A stretch of 64,000 nucleotides of DNA. It comes from Panaeolus papilionaceus. Its lineage: Eukaryota > Basidiomycota > Agaricomycetes > Agaricales. The stretch's first letter is position 1, and every line of letters starts with the position of its first letter. Under the pieces are notes generated by a model that did not search any database, was not told the origin of the DNA, and saw nothing but the letters and a program-made list of their open reading frames with translations. Location of the stretch: the NCBI GenBank assembly GCA_015501605.1, contig JADNRZ010000001.1, forward strand, positions 310,001-374,000, written 5' to 3'. Below are positions 35,298 to 46,400 of the stretch, one piece after another. A program made the position numbers and the translations under genes.

Positions 35298-36744
35298 ATG
35301 GCTCCCTCAACCGTCCACTCTGTTCCCGATGTCGCTTTGCCCTGCGATCAGTACGAAATCCGCAAGGCACCAGGTGGCGTTTACGAGAAGCTAGGCGACA
35401 ACATTTGCAATCCTTTAAACGAACGTGCCTACCTTGGAACCGGATCTGTCACAATAAATGAAGAGTACTGCGCCGTGCATCGTGCATCAACCCGGGACGA
35501 TGGATGGAAGTCCATATCTTTCCACTTCAACGACGACGAAAAGACGCCTTTCTCTACCATTCTATTCGGTCAATGCGAAGGCAAAAACGCAGGTTCTCGC
35601 TTCGGCCCAATTGGTAGTTATTACCCGAAGGATAACGAGGTACGTACCGCAATCGACATTAGCTTTCAATACTGACGAACACAGCCTATGAACGACGGAT
35701 CATCCGCTAGGAACATAATCTCAATCGCATGTCCATCCTCGGCAACCAACACCATCGAAGTCGCTTGGGAGAACCAAACCCAAGAAATCGCGCGTTTACA
35801 AGAAGTCGTTCAACAAAAACTCGACGTACGTATCTAGCATTATCATTGATTCTTAAATTAACAGAATTATTTCAGTCTCCGGATATGAAAGGCATCTTAA
35901 CAACAACGTCCGCATGCGAAGTCAGCATAAGAGTGGCTACAAGGCCAATCTACGTCGTATGTCTATTTCAGTCACATTTAAATGCATTTTCCTCTTGAGC
36001 TAATGACTGTTTTACCGATGCTCATTAGCGAAACCGCAACAACGATATGGCGACACCTTCTACACAAAAACCTCGCGCGACCGGAAAGGTAAAATTAACT
36101 AAAGAAAATCAACACACGGTAGAAATAAAGGACTTGACCTCTATACCTACGGCATCTAACACCCAAGGTATGATCGTTCTGCTTTAACAAACATCAGCTA
36201 ACCACCCCTCAGAACCGAAAATTGGCCCTGGAAAATTGTACAACGTCAAACATTTCCCGACATACAAAGGAGATTTCTTTCAACACACGAATTCGAAAAT
36301 TCTTCAACACGACGTCTACGATCTCAATGGCAACCTGGTCCCCCCTTGGCGCGTGCATGAGGTTTTAAAGCCAGGCGTATTGGCTTTATTCGAAGGCGTA
36401 TTCACAGTTTGGTGCCCACCCGGTCGACAACCTGTAAGTAATTTTTATATCGTAACCTTGCATACGCTGACCATAACATATAGTCACTCCAGTTCATAGC
36501 CGACTCAATCAAAGTTATCGGCGACAGCAATAACGATTTCGAGCTCCCGATGACGCCCGATGACTATAAGAAGGACACGACGCGTCAGCAAGTATTGGAT
36601 ACGCCCAAGAGAAGCCGAGCATTTGATACCTTCGAGAACAACGACTCCACCAACCACGACAATGTCGACTCGCCCTCACCCACCAAAAAAGCAAAAACTT
36701 CAAACACTAGAAGTTCGAAAGGAAAAGAAAAAGAAATCAATTAG
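35298..36744 (+). CDS. Cargo paralogue A3, possible OB-fold protein
   Basis: Exons 35,298-35,639, 35,685-35,825, 35,876-35,956, 36,029-36,167, 36,213-36,433 and 36,484-36,744 join in phase to 394 residues, the longest copy. Exon 2 is 141 nt as in A1 and A4, and exon 3 ends in RPIYV where A1 ends in TPIYR. The shared core reads HDVYDLNGNLVPPWRVHEV, LKPGVLALFEGVFTVW, an intron, then FIADSIKVIG. The extra C-terminal tail is Ser/Thr/Lys-rich and ends in a basic patch (KKAKTSNTRSSKGKEKEIN), a plausible nuclear-localisation or nucleic-acid-binding tail. N-terminal residues 1-114 are Gly/charged with no recognised fold. Function unknown. Confidence 0.75.
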
Positions 36745-36984
36745 ATTGGTATCTACTTTTCTATAGCGGACGTCAACTATCTCATCCTCCACCCAAAAAA
36801 AAAAAAATCATTTACTTTATGTCTCGTTGTAAAATTAAAATTTGCGTTGCATTCGACAAAAAATGAAAGTTAAACGCCGATAATCTTAAACAAGCGCTGC
36901 TCATGTCTAACACAAATGACGTCAAACAGTCCGCCCTTATAAATTGCTGTAACCTGGATAAACGGCTGAAACAATCAACTTATA
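36745..36984 (+). promoter_or_regulatory. Promoter region of paralogue A4 with CRE-like site
   Basis: The palindrome TGACGTCA (36,917-36,924), the standard CRE/ATF bZIP site, stands 14 bases before TATAAAT (36,938-36,944), which is 41 bases before the start codon at 36,985. An A-run of 12 is at about 36,796-36,807. Confidence 0.5.
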
Positions 36985-37993
36985 ATGAATCCTCCCGCCC
37001 CGACAGATGAAGCCATCATGCGCCTAGCAATTTTCCTCAAAGACCGCAAAACGTCCCCGCAATCATACGCTCGACTATTGCCGTTGTTCTTAAACCCTAC
37101 AGGCGCGCCTCTAACCTTAGCGCCTGGAAGTTTAGGTGCAACAACCTCTCCTTTTATGAACCTCTCCGTAACGAGCTGTAAGGGGCCGGGCGTTGACGTA
37201 CGCCTTCATGACATAACAACCAACTGCGAGTTCGAGTTTATGCTATTCGGATCACTCGTACCACTCAGCAGTCTGCCTGCTCTCGCTACCCAAGTATCAG
37301 AGGTTGATAAAATGGTGAGATTGCACGATGGTCTGACTTGATGTTTAACCAATTATCCATAGGCTGTCCTCGACGAAAACGTTCTAAGACACCCTTTCGA
37401 ACTACGCGAACCTACAAACCCTAACCGTTTAATGAAGGCAGCTTTCAATGAACAAACCAGTCGCGTACGAACCTTTGTACGGACTATTGGGAATTTATTG
37501 GCAGTAAGACCTTCTCTCATCGCTCTTTTCAATGTAACTTAAACTACGCATAGGACATCTCCGACAATGCCAACTCATCAAGCTTTAAGGGGTCACGGAA
37601 CATCGACGTAAAGAAATACGGTCCACCTTTATTAAAAGTACGCACGTTTCACGCCTGGGATCAAGCAAATGTCTAATCATTAACAGTGGAATGTTGCTTC
37701 TGAACCTGAGAAACGTCGTTTTTGCGATGCCCCAATCATAAACGACAACGATGACGAATGGTACCCATGCGACGTATTACGCGATTTAAACAACGATCGT
37801 CAAAAATCTTGGAAAATGTACGAGGTAACCACTATAAGCGACCTGCTATTTTTTAAAGGAATTATGAGGTTCGATTATGACCGCTCAATCGGAACGGTAA
37901 ACAAATAACTTTAATATGATCGTATCAACTTGCTAATTCATTACACAGGTCTGCCGTTTCCTCGCAAATAATGTGGACATAATAGCACAGTAG
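36985..37993 (+). CDS. Cargo paralogue A4, possible OB-fold protein
   Basis: Exons 36,985-37,314, 37,363-37,503, 37,554-37,637, 37,687-37,896 and 37,949-37,993 join in phase to 269 residues. Exon lengths 141 and 84 match A1, and 210 and 45 match A2, so this copy links the family together. The core is a worn version of the signature: CDAPIINDNDDEWYPCDV, SWKMYEV, DLLFFKGIMRFD, an intron, then FLANNVDIIAQ. The N-terminus has LAIFLKDRKTSPQSYARLLP and FEFMLFGSLVPLSS. Alternative splicing at an internal GTAACC after MYE would drop the strand that aligns with the other copies, so the longer exon is preferred. Confidence 0.72.
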
Positions 37994-38040
37994 ATTAAAA
38001 ATTTGTACATACTACACGTCGGTGATACGTTAAACAAAGT

Positions 38041-38067
38041 TGCGGGCTTCGCCATGCGCAGCGTGGC
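38041..38067 (+). repeat. GC-rich hairpin, candidate element 3' end
   Basis: GCCATGC (38,051-38,057) pairs with GCGTGGC (38,061-38,067) around GCA, with one G-T wobble. An overlapping alternative stem is TGCGGGC (38,041-38,047) with GCC (38,051-38,053) and CGCA (38,057-38,060). It stands out in AT-rich sequence, 48 bases after the A4 stop. Helitrons usually end 10-12 bases past such a hairpin in CTRR; no CTRR is seen, so the identification is tentative. Confidence 0.4.
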
Positions 38068-38181
38068 CTTACCTTCAATTATAGTATATGAGTAGCCGTT
38101 CAGAACTTCGGCGTGCAATCCTTTCCCCCCTCAGCCTTAGTCGCAATCGTCTTACATACCCCACCTACATTGAATCGCAAC

Positions 38182-39632
38182 ATGCCGCTCCCAACAAGAA
38201 AGATAGGAAATGACAATGTAACCGCTATTGGCTTTGGCCTTATGGGTCTTTCAGCTTTCTACGGCACAAAATTTGACAGCGACGAAGAACGCTTCAAGGT
38301 ATTGTTTCCTCTCGAACTTGGAGCATGACAAAGATACTCATAATGCATGGGTAGGTTCTTGATGCAGCTCTCGAAGAAGGGTGCACCAACTGGGACTCTG
38401 CAGATATATACGGCGATAGTGAAGATCTCGTTGGAAAATGGTATGATGAGATGCAGTCGCTCACTTGTACAATATACTCACAAGAAAGCATGTTCACAGG
38501 TTTAAACGTACTGGGAAACGAGATCAAATCTTCCTTGCAACCAAGTTCGGTATCACGCCCACTGGAACAGACGGACGACCTGAATATGTCAGGGCTTCGA
38601 TTGAGAAGAGTCTGAAACGTCTCGGTGTCGAAACGATTGACCTCTATTATCTTCATGTACGATTGATCTTCTCTCCATTCAGTTTAGGTCACTAAACTTT
38701 CGAATAGCGTGCTGATCAGAAAACGCCAATCGAGGTATGTGATAAGAAATATTGGCCCACCTGTATATACGCTTATCTTCATTCCTTGGTTTACAGAAAA
38801 CCGTTGGTGCTATGGCAGAGCTTGTCAAGTACGTGCATCTCGATCAACGCATCTCCTAGTACTCATCAAAATACTCGACTTCTAGGGAGGGTAAAGTTCG
38901 CTATCTCGGGCTTTCCGAAGTCTCGGCCGAGACGCTTCGAAGGGCACATGCTGTTCATCCCATCTCTGCCGTTCAAATCGAATATTCTCCTTTCTTCCTC
39001 GACATCGAGGATGAGAAGATTGGCTTGCTGAAAGCCTGTCGGGAGCTTGGGATCACGGTCGTTGCATACTCACCTCTTGGTCGGGGGATGCTGACTGGCA
39101 CATACGTACGAGATTCTCATCAGTGAGCTATTTGACGGTTTCTCATCTTTTCATAGAAATCCAATGACGACATACCCGACGACGATTGGAGGAAGACAAT
39201 TCCGAAGTCAGTAGTTCATTGTCCATGCCTTGACCACATCCACTAACGTCCTGCTCAAATCCTAGGTTCAGCAACGAGAACTTCCCTAATATCCTCAAAA
39301 TCGTCCACGGTCTCGAAGAGCTGGGCAAGAAGCACAACGCAAGGCCAGGTCAAGTAACCCTTGCATGGCTGCTTGGCCAAGGCAACGATATCATCCCCAT
39401 CCCAGGCACCAAGAGGATAAAGGTGTGCACCGTCCTTCTACAGTGGCTCAAAAAATGGAACTCATTTCTGGCGTAGTATCTGAAAGAGAATCTGGACGCT
39501 TTGAAGATCAAACTTATTGCAGAAGAGGTGCAACAAGTTCGCTCGATTGCAGAGAACGCCGATGCTCATTCTGGGGACCGATATCCACCTGGAAGTATGG
39601 AGCTATTGTTCGCCAACACCCCACCGTTGTAA
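38182..39632 (+). CDS. Aldo/keto reductase
   Basis: At least eight short exons from ATG 38,182 to TAA 39,630-39,632. The frame reads [20 protein letters not shown], then [20 protein letters not shown] (catalytic Asp and Tyr), FLATKFG (Lys), IDLYYLHRAD (His), [70 protein letters not shown] and [21 protein letters not shown] (NADPH-binding). All four catalytic residues of the family are present. It resembles the YakC/AKR13 branch and reduces carbonyls with NADPH. The cargo-bearing block ends about 110 bases upstream of its start, so its original promoter may have been displaced. Confidence 0.9.
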
Positions 39633-40069
39633 TATGGGCTGTATTGTCTGTATATTTGTAAATCTAGCGTTTCAGAGTGATACGACCTTCGGCCTTCTTA
39701 TATCAACCTTCAAAGGACAATGTTCAACGCCTCGCTAAAGATCATGGATGTGGATAAATCGCGCTGCTGTTAACACCCTTATCTTAAAGTTATCAATGTG
39801 AAGCTTACTATGACATCAGCATGCACACACACAGCATCGGCCCTGGAGTTGGTGACTGAACGCTGTCGACATGTCACTGGAAAATCCAGATCTATTCTGG
39901 ACCCTGAGAAACCAACCAACCATTCGTGCTGTCAACGATGTGTTCAATCTCAACTGCCTGGTATCTCCCTCGCCTCACGAGCTTTCATAACCCACAAATA
40001 AGACTTTCCACTGCTATCTGCGATCGACGGCTTTGAACTTCAACCCAGGAGGCTTCTCTTCTTGTTGCC
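39633..40069. other. Intergenic, no gene seen
   Basis: 3' flank of the aldo/keto reductase and 5' flank of the kinase-like gene, with no supported feature. Confidence 0.4.
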
Positions 40070-41741
40070 ATGTTCGATTTCTCAGTTTACGACGCCTCTG
40101 AGTCTGCTTCTGCTATCCTCCAAGGCGTCGATTCGTCGTACAACGCCCCGATCGCATTTGTAGCCAATACGATCATATTCGTCATCATCAACTACAGCAG
40201 TCTTCTAGGTGTCAAACGCAGGCTCGGTGCTCATGAAAGTGAGGACGAGGACGCGGAATGGGGGGCGCAAGATCACGAACTTAGAGGCGTTAACGTACTT
40301 CCTCGGTCGCAGGTGCACCTGGGCTTATAGTGATTTTTCTGGAAATGAATTTTGCTAATTTCAGCGAGAACAGTTACCTAGCTCTTTGCAAGAATGGCGC
40401 ATTCTTGTCGCCTCGTTGCTCTCCAGCCAGAGCGCTGTTAAGCCTGTAGCGGGCAACCCTTGGTCACACTTGTCAGACTTCTTCGCTAAGAAAGGCGGAC
40501 TGCAGCTGTCACTGCCACGGCAGCGTGCGCTAAGTGTTTGGAACTCGAAACAGGTATGCTTTTTTGGGGTAATTAATTCCTCACTCGATGACTGACTGCC
40601 TACCTCAAGCCTCACGCGGGGTCATCAAGCTCATCTACAGCGATAACCGCAATGCCCGTACCGGTCTCAGGTCAAGAAGAACACAGAAACACGAACAAAA
40701 CGGGACTCACATGCTACGCACGAACTACCCAAGGAAAAGAAGTCGTAGTTCGCCTCGTAAAGTGTAAATCCGAAGGAAAGCAGCACTTGAAGATCCTGCG
40801 ACATCTCCGGAAAGACTCCCTCCGCCTACACGAGATACATCATCACCAAAATGCCCAGTCGCATCATCATTCCCATTCCTCCGCGTTCGAGGATGAACAC
40901 ATTCTAGAGCACGCACACGTTCTTCCCATGTTGTTTGAACTCGTCTTTCACGACCTCGTATTTGGTGTTTTTCCCCGCGTCGATACAACCCTGGTTCATG
41001 TCCTTGGAAAGGACGTCACAGAGAGCTCTCTCAGTGTCGGCGATGCTCTTGATGTTCTTATTCAAGCACTTGAAGCTATTGTCTACATTCACAGAGAACG
41101 AATCGCGCACCAGGCATGTGTCTTCATGTTCATTCATCAAGTTTAACCCTCCATTCACGCTTGATTCCTTAATGGCAGAACCTATTCCTCTCCAATTTCC
41201 TCTTGGAATGGCAGCCGACCGCTGAATCTCTTCATTCTACATCTGCAACAAAGCCTACAAAGCCTCGGGTCTACCTCACCGGTTTCGACGATGCAGTCAT
41301 ATTTCCAGGGGACATGAGAGCACAAGATATGCGAATTCCTAAACACTCTGAGCCAGCCCCCGCCGAAGGTCAACCGCTCGCTCCTGAGCTGGACGAGGGC
41401 GATGTCGAGTCGAATGATGACACGGAGTATGACGAAGACGAGCCTGGGCTCTCGTCGTATTGTCCTTTTACCATGGACGTTTGGCAATTCGGTCAAGACC
41501 TGGCAGATTTCGACGTAAGCTTTCTTCCTCACTAGATCGATTTTGAAATTCTAATCTTACATTACCTTTCACACAGTGTGGGATCCCCGAGGTTGCGTCT
41601 ATATTCAAAGCGATGGGGCGCCGCTCCACCAGTCATCGCATATTTGCTATCGAAGCTCTGGAAAGGGTGCAAAAAATCATAAAATCTCAGTATCAAGAGG
41701 TATTGCTGCGACCTCTTTTGCCTGCCCTTTTGGATAATTAA
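40070..41741 (+). CDS. Degenerate protein kinase-like protein with N-terminal membrane segment
   Basis: A multi-exon gene from ATG 40,070 to TAA 41,739-41,741. An N-terminal hydrophobic stretch (APIAFVANTIIFVIINYSSLL, about residues 25-45) could anchor it in a membrane. The kinase-like part has GKEVVVRLVK (lysine strand), HEIHHHQNAQSHHH, HVLPMLFELVF, VLIQALEAIVYIHRERIAHQ, then across a probable GC-AG intron (CAG|GCATGT...GGCAG) NLFLSNFLLEWQP, and PRVYLTGFDDAVIFPGD. The usual H-R-D catalytic loop reads H-Q-N and the D-F-G position reads G-F-D, so both catalytic acidic residues are replaced: a likely pseudokinase. C-terminal DVWQFGQDL matches the helix F region. Confidence 0.7.
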
Positions 41742-43014
41742 GTTGTGGATATAATATGAATTGATAAATTGTCTATTATACACACACACTACACCGTACT
41801 ATTTCTAATACCAACCTGACGTTCGACGCGTCACAACAAGGTCACCAGTGCACAAGAGAAATCTGAAGTCGGAAACCGTCGAACTGGGTAGCATCGTCTG
41901 AAGTTGTTGTTACTTGCGCCCTGAGTTGCCGTTGATGACTTGGCGTCGGCATCCTCATCACGGCGTGACAAGAGGGTGAAAACGTATCTTCGTAAAATGG
42001 AGCTTTTTTGACGCGGAAAAAGCTGGAACCATCTTTCTAACCATTTTAAAGCCGATCGAAACAAGAAACACAAAAATTGAGGCAGACATGAGGAAGATAT
42101 CAAATTTTCGTTGAATTACAGCATGCGTCGAGCATCAGGTTGGTATTAAATAATAGTCTAGACAGACGGGAGACAATCGAAGATAAATTGTCCCACTTGC
42201 TCTAAGTAGTGAATGCGCAGCCATCGCTGTGCGGTGTCTTTATTAAACGGCGATTATTATGACTCATGATCGTTGATTGTGGGTGGTGACATGGGAGGTA
42301 GTAGGGTCTCAATACACATACATGCGCTGGAATACCCGAATAACTGAAGTCCATCTGAAAACCCAAAATTAAACTCAATTTCAAATGACAGGGGTTGAAG
42401 GGTCGGTAAAATTGTACGGTACGACTCAAATATCACCTCAAGGCGAGCGCAAGATCCGTGTTTCTTCCCGGTCATGAGAAGCAGAAGATGAGAGTGAGGC
42501 CCCGAATGGATCCAACCGCACTGAATTTGCGCCATTGCCAAAAAAACAAGCCAGATGGATTTACGAAGCTGACATGCAGATAACTCAAGTCTCAAGCCAC
42601 AGGTTTACGAGACGCTTTAGACCAGACTGTCAAAATAGCGCCAAAGTCTTGGTACCAGTCCCTTTTTACCAATCAAGCCATAGAATAGACATTGCATTGA
42701 AGGACGAAATGGGTGTCCTTCTATGTCCTGGCCTCAATACTGACGGGATTCATATGGACCATAGTAACTCAGGCCGGAAGAAGTGGTAAAATTCATTGGT
42801 GTGGGGCAGCCCGGCGAGAACGTCTTACGCAACGGGGCTTTAGGATGTATCATAGCACCTGGCGTGGGGTGCGGGTATGACTTTTGCAGGACAAAGAGAA
42901 AAGCTCAGAATCCTCTCCTTTGTTTGAATCTACCAAGAGTATCATGTACATTGCATTACAGGAGGAAACCACAATCATAATCTAAATGTCATTTACAGGC
43001 GCTTGCTTGATATG
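41742..43014. other. Gene-free; 3' flank of small-protein copy 1
   Basis: About 42,355-42,475 and 42,783-43,014 are recognisably related to 46,211-46,325 and 47,080-47,346, so the two minus-strand small genes sit in duplicated segments. No other gene is supported. Confidence 0.45.
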
Positions 43015-43418
43015 TCAGGCATATGGGGGTCTATGCTGCAGCGTGGGGCGGCTGGGGTGGCGGCTGGGGTGGCTGCCAGGGTTGTGTTGAGGGGGGACTG
43101 CGGCATGACCTGGGAGATTGGGGTTGTTGTTGACAGTCAGCTGGTTGACCATGCCGTTTGTCGTCATATTCACAACATGGCCCAAGATGATCAGGCCATT
43201 GTATGCGGCGAAGATGGAAATAGAAGGTTGCTCTCTTATCAGTGTTGGCGACGGCAAAGGAGAAGTGCTGGATTGATCTCGAGTCGGTCCAGTGTTTTCA
43301 CGCCGATAATTTCGACCTCGCTAGTGAGCAGTGTCGGTTGATTAGCCGGGAGTTAAGATACATATAAATGCATTAAAAAATGCACTGCACGATGTCCGTG
43401 TCGGTTATTAGCGTGCAT
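43015..43418 (-). CDS. Small-protein family copy 1 (unrecognised)
   Basis: Exon 1 43,418-43,386 (11 codons, MHANNRHGHRA) and exon 2 43,320-43,015 give 112 residues. Exon 2 starts RGRNYRRENTG, then a Ser/Pro/Thr-rich linker, then the family core GHVVNMTTNGMVNQLTVNN with NPNLPG, then a Pro/His/Arg-rich tail. The pattern G-x-V-x-N-M-T-T-x-G-x-V-x-x-L-x-V-N is shared with the copies at 47.3, 54.5 and 60.3 kb. There is no signal peptide. The N-terminus is strongly basic, which would suit nucleic-acid binding or nuclear import (inference). I do not recognise the family. Confidence 0.6.
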
Positions 43419-46400
43419 TGGAGCTGATATTGGGTCTGAATCTGTACGGATCAAGATTTAGACAAAGACTCATGAGGACTCAATGAACGACCCAATGATG
43501 ATGCATGGATGACTGCACATTTTGTCGTGTAGTCTGGGTTCTTTTGTTTTCGAGTGAGATTTGAAAATTAGCGTACTATTTGAACTTTGTTGTACTAGGT
43601 TGATTTCCAGTGCTTCGAGCTCACCTGAACGACCCTCAGGTTGGCCTGAGCTGAACTCGGTGCGTGAGGGGACCCGAACAATCCAACTCAGTCAAAAACC
43701 CAAGTTCGCACGAAGGGTTCGTCAAAACTGCAATTTAGAACACGCACGACCGAGGCCTAGAAAACTTACCGAAATCCACTATCGTATGAATGACCTGTGC
43801 GTCGATTAGCTGCGGGAGGCCTGATTAGGAAAGCCTTGTTGCTAGACGTTGAATGATGGTTCATATCGCGTTCCGGCCAAAGCAGTATTCAAAAGTTTAG
43901 TTTTACACAGCAGGCTTTCGACGCGAAGATGTTCGAGGGCTCACATATATACAAGTATACACTTTCGAGATTGCTGGAATATTCATTTATGACCATATGG
44001 GGGGAGGCTTGAGGCCTCTTATTAAATTCCAGGGATTACAAAAGGGACAGGGAGACCCCCTTTCATCACTAGCTTCCTGCAGTCACCAAGTTTAGCCAGG
44101 AAATTCAAAATTTAACCATTGTTATTGTATCTGTCATCGATAATACTGCGCTTCCATGCCGGCATTGGTCCTCCAAAGGCTGCAATTGATCGACTCTATG
44201 TGCAAGGCTTACAGTCGCCCAAACCTGACGGACATCCGCTGAAAATGGATTTCCGCTCGTCCCGGAAGCCCTGTCTGTGGGTAATTCTGCTGCGAAGCCC
44301 CCATTTTTTAAACTTATTGTGCAGAGAGGTGAATGACACGTTCGACGCTAAGTAAAACAATTAATGAGCCTTATCATCAGTGTTTTTCGAAGAATCCATA
44401 ACTCCGGATTAGCTCGTTTTCTCCAGGTGATAGCTTCCAAGGGCAGAAGGTATTTCCAAAAAGGTAGTTGCTTGTATGTAGAAGTAGAGTCACACTGTTT
44501 TGGGTGGACTCGCACCTGAAAGGAAGGGTTATCGATTAAAATGAATTTGGTCCTTTAGAGAGATACCATTAGTTGACTTTACGAGGCTCATCGAAGTTTT
44601 GAACGCCCCTACCCACCAATGAACATTGGAGCCGGAAATGACTGTGACTCTCGCACAGTGGGTGTTCGGTTTTGAGGTGCCATTGCTCAATTATCCATTG
44701 GCTCAGACGCTGTCCACATCCCTCTGAGTCCCATGCCGCATGGAAAAACAGGCAGAACAAATCTGAGCTCAACGACGCCTGACTACTTTTCTTGCTCTAT
44801 GACAGGTGACTTATTCCGTCTTTCCTACAACGACCTACGAATTGCTCTGACTGATATATATTCTTGTGTCTTGCTGTTGCTAGACCATTGAACTATGGAG
44901 TAGTAGTAGTGGGGGATGGGAGAGGTGACGACTAGAAGCTGAAACCCAACCCAGAGCGAGAGCCGAGGATTGTGGACAGATGCGCTCCCCAAAAGCCTCG
45001 ACTCTCTCTACCCACATACATCAGTAGTCCAACGCGAGCGTGACGGTTAGTGAGTGAGCTGTGGATCTTAAATAAATCACAGCGTAAAATGTAAAAAGAA
45101 AGGGATTCTATTCAAATGGGGAGTGGAGGCTGGGCAAAGAAGAACTGAGGAAAACGAATCACGAGCGCTAGACGATGCCAAGGTGCCGTGGTGAGAGTAC
45201 AGGAATAGGGGTAGTATGTAAGTATGAATGAGAATTCGAAAGAGCAGAGCGAGAAAACAAACTATTCAAGTGCCCAGATGTGATTGATGTCTCTTCCTTA
45301 CAAGATTGGGCGAGCTTCCAAAGACTTATATCGAAGGTCGAACAGTGCTCAAACGCGGTCAGGTTCTTTTGGGAAGGTTATTTGATCCAAGTGTTATTGA
45401 TTCTGTCCATGGAGGTGCGCTCTGCTGCGATTCGTCGATATTACAAGCTTCACAAATGTCATTCGGACGGCCATCTCCGAAACCTGGCAGATTCAGATGC
45501 CGCTTCCGTTTTGCCGAACACTCTTTTGGGGGGTGATTCAATACAACCACCAACTGATTGAATTGTGAAACCCACGTTTCGTTGAAAAAAGGGTGACATC
45601 TTAGTTTTAGTTCATCCATGAGAAACTCTCGAGAATTGTTGCGAACCCCCTTTTCTGATTAAACTACTGGGTCCCTCCCGTTACACCCTCGATGCATGTT
45701 CTTACTTATGTTGTATAGCTCTCACACGACAGGTATGTCACAGAGATCCGTGCTAGAAAATGGGTGTCTCTACCCCTGTCACATGGGAAAGAGAATTCTT
45801 CGGTTTCCCGATAAATTACAATTCTCGATGGCTCGTGCCCAACACCTGTTACCATCGAGGTTCGAGGTCTCTTCCGTTACATGCCTTTGGAGAAACTGGC
45901 CCGAGATATAACGCCCGAGGCCTTAATTAGGAATCAAAACCATTTCTGACGAGATGCGCTCCAAGGAGTTGCTTGAAAGACAGCCCCACGACAACCTTCG
46001 AAAGCTCGAGTCTCGAGCACTTGATGCGAACAAGCAATGATCCTTCGTTGATCACTGTTATGCGAAGCCTTACCCTCCACCCAAAAAAGAAAAATAACTG
46101 AATTTTGAATGTTTTTTCGTCAATCCACGGGACTTGTAATGCTTGATCAATAGAAGTGTTTTCAAACACGAATGGACAACACCACCACCACCCGAATGAA
46201 TGGAGTCTAGCGAATAATAGAAACTCAAACTCAATTACAAGCGTTTAGGGACGAGCGAGATTGGAAGGTACGACCCAAGCATCAACTCAAGGCAAACGCA
46301 AGATTCAAGTTCCGCACTCCTTTGCGGCAGTGAGCATTGACAATAGAGGAATGGTCTTGGTTCTTACGCTCGAGTCCCCGTAGCCGGAGTACTCGCGTAT

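Larger units (their letters stand above)
21003..38070 (+). mobile_element. Large Helitron-type element with gene cargo (limits approximate)
   Basis: The block begins with a Rep/helicase transposase gene and continues with seven densely packed intron-containing genes. Several gaps between genes are only 150-280 bases. It is visibly more AT-rich than the flanking host genes. Four of the cargo genes are paralogues of each other. Host-type gene content ends at the NmrA-like gene (19,170) and resumes at the aldo/keto reductase (38,182). A GC-rich hairpin at 38,041-38,067 is a candidate right end. It is not proven that the cargo and the Rep/helicase share one pair of ends: the element proper could stop near 28,330 and the cargo be a separate insertion. 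Confidence 0.6.

Noticed and set aside
37804..37948. Longer intron in A4 from the GTAACC donor after MYE
   Set aside because: It would remove a segment that aligns strand by strand with A1-A3 and gives the 210-nt exon length shared with A2.
37933..38118. Minus-strand 61-codon frame at the right end of the element
   Set aside because: It is the shadow of the last A4 exon and the hairpin.
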